A stretch of DNA of 64,000 nucleotides from Heterocephalus glaber (taxonomy: Eukaryota; Chordata; Mammalia; Rodentia; Bathyergidae). Positions 58,570-64,000 of the stretch are shown in pieces. The stretch is from the NCBI RefSeq assembly GCF_000247695.1, contig NW_004624795.1:4885546-4949545 (forward strand), in the 5' to 3' direction. Numbering within the stretch: position 1 is the stretch's first letter; each line of letters starts with the position of its first letter. The notes beneath the pieces were generated by a model. The model was not told the origin of the DNA and did not search any database. It saw only the letters and a program-made list of their open reading frames with translations. Made by a program: the position numbers and the translations under genes.

Positions 58570-58778
58570 AAAAACTTTTTTTTTCTTACAGCACCAGGGA
58601 TTGAACCCAGGGCCTTCACATTGAGCTAGATCCCCAGCACTTTTTTTTTTTTTTAATTTCGAGATAGGGTTTCACTAACTGGTTAAATTGCCCAGGCTGG
58701 ACTGGAACTTGCAATCCTCCTGCCTCAGCTTCCCAGAGTGCTGGGACTACAGGTGTGCACCACTACACCCAGCTCAAA
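58570..58778 (-). repeat. B1-dID dimeric SINE
   Basis: The dID part is GCACCAGGGATTGAACCCAG..GCTAGATCCCCAGCAC. After a T15 run comes the B1 part CGAGATAGGGTTTCACTAAC..ACTACACCCAGCTC. Confidence 0.9.
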
Positions 58779-59289
58779 TTAATTTTCTGAAAGACTTGCT
58801 CCTTTCTCAACATTTTAGGAGTTCCTATGTTAATGTAAATACTTTGGTGTTCCTTCACTGGCCAGTGACATCTACTCAGGGACAAAGATAACCTCATACA
58901 TCTCTTTCATCAGATTTTTAAAAAATATGCCCTCAAATATGCCCATGGATTTACTAAATGAAGAAACAAATAACCAAGAAAACATTAAAAACTCAAGGGA
59001 GGCCCATGTGAGAGATTACACTTTCCAACTATTTTATGAAGCTACCATAACGTGAACACCCAAACTTGATAAAAACATTAAGGAAAGAAAATTACAAACT
59101 AATATAGTATTTGCTTTCCAATTTAGAAAGTGATACTTCACATGGTGATTATAACCCCAAGCCTGCTCAAAACATATTGCTCATGACTGCATGGGGAAGG
59201 TTTGTAAAATGTGCCTCCTTGGGTTGCCTCCCACGTTCCCCATTCTGCCTGGCAGGGTCTCCTGTCGCCCACAAGAACTCTTTTTGTTT

Positions 59290-59448
59290 TGTTTGTCTGT
59301 TTGTCTTTTAAACCAGAGTCTCACCATGTAGTCCAGGCTGGCCTTGAACTCACTGTGTACCCAGGCTGGTCTTGAACTCACAGCAATCCTCCTGCCTCAG
59401 CCTCCTGAGTGCTGGGATTGTGGGTGTGTGGCACCACACCCTGCTAAG
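59290..59448 (-). repeat. B1 SINE with internal tandem duplication
   Basis: AGAGTCTCACCATGTAGTCC..TGTGTGGCACCACACCCTGC. The CCAGGCTGG..TTGAACTCAC unit appears twice. Confidence 0.88.
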
Positions 59449-59639
59449 AACTCTTCTACTATAAACATCGAGCCCTGTTGCACTGGGGTGCCATGGGCTC
59501 CCTGCAACTGCAACACTGTCACGAAAAGCACCATTAACTGCAAAAATGCCACTAAGTCGCCTTGACATCAAAGCACTATGTGCACGGAGAACCGGGGTCT
59601 GCCTGAGGTCACCACAGAACCAACTCCACATGCAGTGTC

Positions 59640-59740
59640 TAAATGGGTTTATTGTTCAGCAAACATTGATCGAGTCCTTACTGCTTGCTAAGCACTGAGA
59701 AAGTGACAAAGAGAGCTCATCTGTGCCCTAAGATGGGTGC
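59640..59740 (+). repeat. L2/MIR-type remnant
   Basis: GTTCAGCAAACATTGATCGA, GTCCTTACTGCTTGCTAAGC and ACTGAGAAAGTGACAAAGAG match the L2 3' text pattern (attcagcaaatatttattgag..). Confidence 0.6.
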
Positions 59741-60811
59741 GGGGGGGATCGAGCAGGAAAGCAGCCTTTCAGCTGTAGCCCCAAATGACCAGGCCAAGCA
59801 GGATGGGGAGGGAACAGCCCAGCCCCAGGGCCGTCATGTGCAAAGAGCCCAGAGGTGAGAAATGCCTGACTGGGCAGAACAATGGCTTCAGTGTAGAGAA
59901 CAGAACTCGAAGGCAGGAGCAGGACAGTCTTTTTTAAATGCCGCATTTACAGGATAAACACGGCTCTGGCAAAGACCCATCTTCTAGAACCAACACTGTC
60001 TCAGCTTCCAGGCAGTTTCAAGACATCTGCAAGCAGAGGGCCAGAGAAGCGGGGGGGAGGATACCGGGTCCAAGGGTCTGTGCCACACGGGAGGCAGAGT
60101 GACCATCGTGTCCCTGCTGGTAACCACTGCAGGACCCACGGCCCACCGAAAAGACCCTCGCCTGGCAGGGCACCCCGAGCACCGGGCTTGTATACTGGTG
60201 CAAGTGTCTGACCGTTCCCCAATTCTCTGGCCTTGTCCACTTACAAGGCTGCTATTTTGTCGATCTGGAAGAGCAAGGCATCTTATGGGGCAACATTTTT
60301 TTCAAACCGCTTAAAGATAAATGTGGCCTCATCAGGTTTCTAAGCAACCTTTCTCACACACTGAAAGAAAACAATCTGAAGCTGGGGTTCTGGGACAGCT
60401 GCAGATGTTCCAGGGTGAGATAGTTTCCGTTGACCACACCCCAACCAAGGCGTTCCTGGAGGGGAGATTCCAGACAAGCACCAAAGCAGGACTTAGATCT
60501 CTGGGAAGAAGCATGCACACATTTTTGAGATTTTCTTCCTACAGGCAAAGGATTAGCATAGGTTCAAATGAGCCACCCAGGTAGTTCAGTGAAGTTTAAT
60601 ACTGGGGAGTATCTCAGGCCCTGGCTTTCATGACAAGAAGTCCCCAAGTCCCTGCAAATATGACTGAAGTACGCACGGTTATCCTGGCCAGGAGTGATGG
60701 CAGACACGTACCTTCTGCCTCATTCCTGCTCAGCTCATTTTCCTTTTACTTCAACAACCCGTCTACTCACTCTGCCACCACTCTTTACCCCCTGGTCTAG
60801 ATCACTTTCTT
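59741..60811. other. Unique GC-richer sequence, no exon supported
   Basis: Several short ORFs on both strands (60001-60240, 60321-60584) come from composition. No convincing acceptor/donor pair with a compatible phase was found. Confidence 0.45.
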
Positions 60812-60965
60812 TTTAAATTTTCTTGTTTTGAGACAGGGTCTCGCTATGTAGTTCAGGCTGCCCCTGAAGTCACTACATAGCCCAGGCTGGCCTCAAACTC
60901 CCGGTGATGCTCCTGCCTCAGCCTCCTGAGTGCCGGGATTACAGGCATGCACCACCAAACCCAGT
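60812..60965 (-). repeat. B1 SINE with internal tandem duplication
   Basis: TTTGAGACAGGGTCTCGCTATG..ATGCACCACCAAACCCAG. GTAGTTCAGGCTGCC is followed by CATAGCCCAGGCTGGCC, a duplicated unit. Confidence 0.88.
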
Positions 60966-61399
60966 TTAGACATCTTCATCTTCCTAGCATCTCCAGGCCT
61001 GTCAGCAGCCACACTCTCAATAGGAAGGTGGAGACCACAGGGCAAGAGAAGAAAGAAGAGTTGTATTGGGAGAGAAAGTGCTGTTTGCCCTTGTTCTGGG
61101 TTCCGCCCACTGGCTCTCACCTTCCCCGGTGGGTCTCCCTCTCTGCTCTCCAGCTCTGCCCTCAGTGGTTTCTTTCTTATCCTCATAACCCCAAACCAGC
61201 TTCCCTCAGCTCCTCACCTTCCCAGCCTTGCCCCATGGAGCCAGCCCAGGTCCCAGGCCTTCATGCAAGCACATGGAAGGGCGAGGCCCGGGCTTCCTTG
61301 CCGGAAGTATCTCTGGCAGGAAGTTGGTAGGCCAGCCCGGCTGAACTATCAGGTCTGGGGCCGCCGCCTCCAGCTGTGATACTCAGAAGTCAAGTTTTG

Positions 61400-61485
61400 A
61401 AATGGTCTGGGCATGGCCAGGCCAATGGTAGAGCCAGTGCTTAGCATGCACACAGCCTGGGGTTCAATCCCCGGCACAAAATAAT
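61400..61485 (+). repeat. ID-type SINE
   Basis: GGTCTGGGCATGGCCAGGCC..GGGGTTCAATCCCCGGCAC. The box A part is degraded. Confidence 0.7.
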
Positions 61486-61502
61486 CTAATCCAATCAACA
61501 TT

Positions 61503-61590
61503 TGGACTGGAGGTGCCGCTCAGTGGTAGAGCACTTACAAAGCTCACATAAAGCCCTGAGTTTGATCCCCAGCACCACACAAAAAGAAGT
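61503..61590 (+). repeat. ID-type SINE
   Basis: TGGACTGGAGGTGCCGCTCA..GAGTTTGATCCCCAGCACC. It lies directly after another ID copy. Confidence 0.8.
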
Positions 61591-61659
61591 GTGGGGGAGC
61601 TGGCCTGGAAATCAAAAATATAGTTGGTTTTCCTATAAAAACACTGCTTATAAAAAAGC

Positions 61660-61758
61660 CAGATATGGTAGAGCACGTCAGTCCCCATCACACAGGAAGG
61701 GGACTTGGGGAGTCAGAAGGAGTCAGAAGTCAGGCCTTGTCTCAAAAATAATTAAATA
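61660..61758 (+). repeat. Degenerate B1 SINE
   Basis: AAGCCAGATATGGTAGAGCAC..GTCAGGCCTTGTCTC. The middle part is lost; an IDL sits in its tail. Confidence 0.65.
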
Positions 61759-61860
61759 AGGGCTGGGGATTTAGCTCAGTGGTTCCGCCGCCTGCCTCAC
61801 AAGCGCAATGTTCTGAGTTGGATCCTCGGTACCAAAAAAATTAAATAAATAAATAAATAA
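61759..61860 (+). repeat. IDL SINE inserted in a degenerate B1 tail
   Basis: GGGCTGGGGATTTAGCTCAG..GGATCCTCGGTACC, tail (AAAT)n. AATTAAATAA on both sides shows this one inserted separately into the tail of the B1 remnant at 61660-61755. Confidence 0.88.
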
Positions 61861-62239
61861 TTCTATTAAGATCTAGCAGACCATTGGGAAATAATCTATT
61901 GATTGGTTTAAAAAATAAATCCAGGAACATTGTGCTTTTTCAGCCTTATCTTTTCTTAAATTTTCAGCGGTAGCTAGAATTTTTTCTAATTAAGGGGGAA
62001 ATGTCTAATTTTGGTTGTAGATGCTTCACTCTGAACCCCGGGAAGCAGTCAAGACCTTAAGGCAGGTGACCCTGCTCCGGAATGGACACAGGACCCTGTG
62101 AAGGAAAGGGTTGATGGGAGGCTGGCAGGAGAGGTTTGTTGGGATTGATTAGATGAAAGGAGAGCAGGAGAGGAGAGCTAATGCCCTTAATATAGAGAGA
62201 GAGTTCACGAAAATCTCGAAGGAAAGTCTTAAAAAGGAA

Positions 62240-62450
62240 GAAATAAACCACATGTGGCGGTGCACACCGTATCCCAGCACTCAGGGAGGCTGAGGCAGGA
62301 GGATCACAAGTCTGAGCCTAGCCTGGGCCAACTTAGCAAGACTTAATGTCAAATTTTAAAAAATTAAAAAGGGCTGGGAATGTAGCTCAGTACAAAGGGC
62401 CTAGGTTCAGTCCCTAGTCCTGCAAACAAACAAACAAACAAACAAATTAA
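62240..62450 (+). repeat. B1-dID dimeric SINE
   Basis: B1 half ACATGTGGCGGTGCACACC..AACTTAGCAAGACTTAATGT, linker, dID half GGGCTGGGAATGTAGCTCAG..GGTTCAGTCCCTAG, tail (CAAA)n. Confidence 0.88.
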
Positions 62451-63184
62451 TACTATAGTGTTTAATTTCCCTGCTCCTTTAAAAAGAAGCCTTCAAGGAA
62501 ATCTTGTCACATCTATTTTCACAATTAAATAAAGTACCATAGTGGGGGGGGGGGATGACTTTCACATAGTTTAGAGCTTGTTTTAAAACTTACATTAAGT
62601 TTCTGATCTAGCAGTTAATTGTCATTCTTAGAGCCTGTATTTTGGCCTTTTGTTAAGAGGTAAAACTGGCTGGCGAGACTAACATCTCACTTCCAGCTTT
62701 GTTTTAACTTGCAAGAAGTTGCCAGGACACCAGAGAGAGCTGCCTGAGAGTTCTAGCCGTGGTTAGCTTCCACCTGCTGAGCGTTTCCGCCCCAATGCAA
62801 GAACCATGTGATGTTTATATTTTAATTGTCCCCCTACCTCCTGTAGTGGAAGTAATGAAAATACCTATATATTCACAACACAGAGAAAACAAAATCCAGA
62901 AGCTAAAACACAGGCAGCACTTTGGGTTAAGCTTGAACTAGCAGCTGGCCTAGAAGTCAGCATTCCCATCTTTGCAGTCTTCCGTCTGAGAGCCTCAGGA
63001 TTTCTCCCATCAAGGTACTTGCATCTGTGCACCGAGATTCTCGGTGGGGATGAGCTCCGCACCTCTGAGAGAATAGAAAGCTCTGCAAAGAGCAAACCAG
63101 AAAACAGCAGGAGAAGAGCCAAATAAATGTGAAATACTGTGCTGCCCTTTAAAGGTATGTGCACACACACGCACACACACACAG

Positions 63185-63665
63185 ATCTGGTACTTCCTCT
63201 CCTAGATATTTACCCAAGAGAAGCAAGTGCTTACAAGTTATGTGCAAGGTAAAAATAGCAGCTGTCTTTGCCATAGCCAGAAACTGACATCAAAACATCC
63301 ACTGGTAGAACGATGGATAAACAAAGCATGGGCTGGTCACACAGGGGAACACAACTCAACAAAAAGAGACAAATGCACACACATGACGGGAGCAGGTCCC
63401 AGAGCTTTTGTGGAAGACAGATGCCAAAGAGGACATGCTGACCACATGAAGCTCAGGATGGCCAGGCTGACCCATGCAGCAGTGATCAAAATAACCCCAG
63501 CTCCAGGGAGGGGATTGCCTGGAAAGGGAACTTGCTAGGATGATGACAACTGTTACATACTGATCTGGGTGGTGGCCACACAGTGCATGTGCATGCTAGA
63601 CTCACCCAGTTCCAACTGAGATTAGTGCGTATGTAGGGAATTGTAAATTGGTAAAGTACTGGGAA
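63185..63665 (+). mobile_element. Old L1M-type 3' end
   Basis: The segment matches the familiar L1 end in the right order: CTAGATATTTACCCAAGAGA at 63203, ATAGCCAGAAACTG near 63274, CATCCACTGGTAGAACGATG near 63296, and GGATTGCCTGGAAAGG near 63513. It then grades into a GGAA/GGGA simple repeat. Confidence 0.8.
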
Positions 63666-63667
63666 GG

Positions 63668-63722
63668 AAGCAAGGAAGGAAGGGAGGGAGGGAGGGAGGG
63701 AGACAGGGAGGGAGGGGAAATA
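63668..63722. repeat. (GGAA)n/(GGGA)n purine repeat
   Basis: AGGAAGGAAGG-type units passing into GGGAGGGAGG-type units. Confidence 0.9.
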
Positions 63723-63733
63723 AAAAGGCTCAC

Positions 63734-63850
63734 ACAGGACTAGGTATAGTAGCACATGCCTGTGATCCCAGCACTCAGGAGGCTGAGGCAGAAGGATTTC
63801 ATTGAGTTCACAGCCAACCTGGACTACATAGCAAGAACCTGTCTCAAATC
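63734..63850 (+). repeat. B1 SINE
   Basis: AGGACTAGGTATAGTAGCAC..AAGAACCTGTCTC. Confidence 0.88.
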
Positions 63851-63944
63851 TCCTACCCTCCTAAAAAAGCTCACACCAAAAGTTATCAGAAAGGAAAAAT
63901 TACTACAAAAGGAGTATAATTTTAAGCAGGTTTATAAAAATACA

Positions 63945-64000
63945 GCTAGGGACTGGAGATGTAACTCGTGGTAGAGCACTTGCCTAGAATTTGCAAGGCT
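63945..64000 (+). repeat. ID-type SINE cut by the window end
   Basis: AGGGACTGGAGATGTAACTC..GTAGAGCACTTGCCTAG. The 3' part is outside the window. Confidence 0.8.

Noticed and set aside
1..64000. CRISPR array or prokaryotic operon
   Set aside because: The repeats are dispersed SINEs of variable spacing and the DNA is plainly mammalian.

Overview
The window looks like mammalian nuclear DNA from a rodent. It is AT-rich and mostly intronic or intergenic. It is packed with tRNA-derived ID-like SINEs, 7SL-derived B1 SINEs and dimeric B1-dID SINEs, over a background of old L1, MIR and DNA-transposon remnants. There is no bacterial-style gene organisation, and nearly every ORF is a chance ORF or lies inside a repeat. 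The coexistence of B1, B1-dID and an abundant ID-like family (box A ..TTTAGCTCAGTGG.., ending ..GATCCCCGGTACC + A-tail) excludes primates and argues against mouse or rat. I lean to a squirrel-related or castorimorph rodent (beaver / kangaroo-rat lineage), but the species is inferred, not shown.

Gene content: I find three short exons of one protein-coding gene on the minus strand, in transcription order 51249-51144, 24312-24287 (a 26-nt microexon) and 8456-8355. Each has AG/GT boundaries and a pyrimidine-rich acceptor, and the reading phase is compatible across both junctions. They encode about 77 residues of a hydrophilic, Ser/Asp-rich segment that I do not recognise. The introns between them are about 26.8 kb and 15.8 kb. 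The rest of the window would be intronic sequence of this gene or flanking sequence.

Layout: 0-8.3 kb, downstream intron or flank with SINEs, a MIR and a GC-rich patch with an NRF1-like site (7.5 kb). 8.36-8.46 kb, exon C. 8.5-24.2 kb, intron with a possible retropseudogene remnant (10.9 kb), a 3'-transducing SINE (16.1 kb), L1 and MIR remnants, and a unique block next to the microexon (23.65-24.28 kb). 24.29-24.31 kb, microexon B. 24.4-51.1 kb, large intron with minus-strand L1 3' ends (24.5, 34.7 and 43.0 kb), a Tigger-type DNA transposon (36.2-37.1 kb), a B1+ID-like composite retroposon with perfect 18-bp target duplications (45.0-45.3 kb) and several microsatellites. 51.14-51.25 kb, exon A. 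51.3-64 kb, upstream intron or flank with a long, SINE-riddled L1 (52.5-54.4 kb), a cluster of alternating ID-like SINEs (54.1-55.1 kb) and further L1 3' ends (57.2-58.1 and 63.2-63.7 kb).

The strongest leads are the unidentified split gene with its microexon, the B1+ID-like composite mobilised as one unit, the ID-like copy carrying a 3' transduced segment inside perfect 17-bp duplications, and the opposed SINE pairs that could fold into RNA duplexes. No CRISPR array, true tRNA or rRNA gene, or complete viral element was seen.
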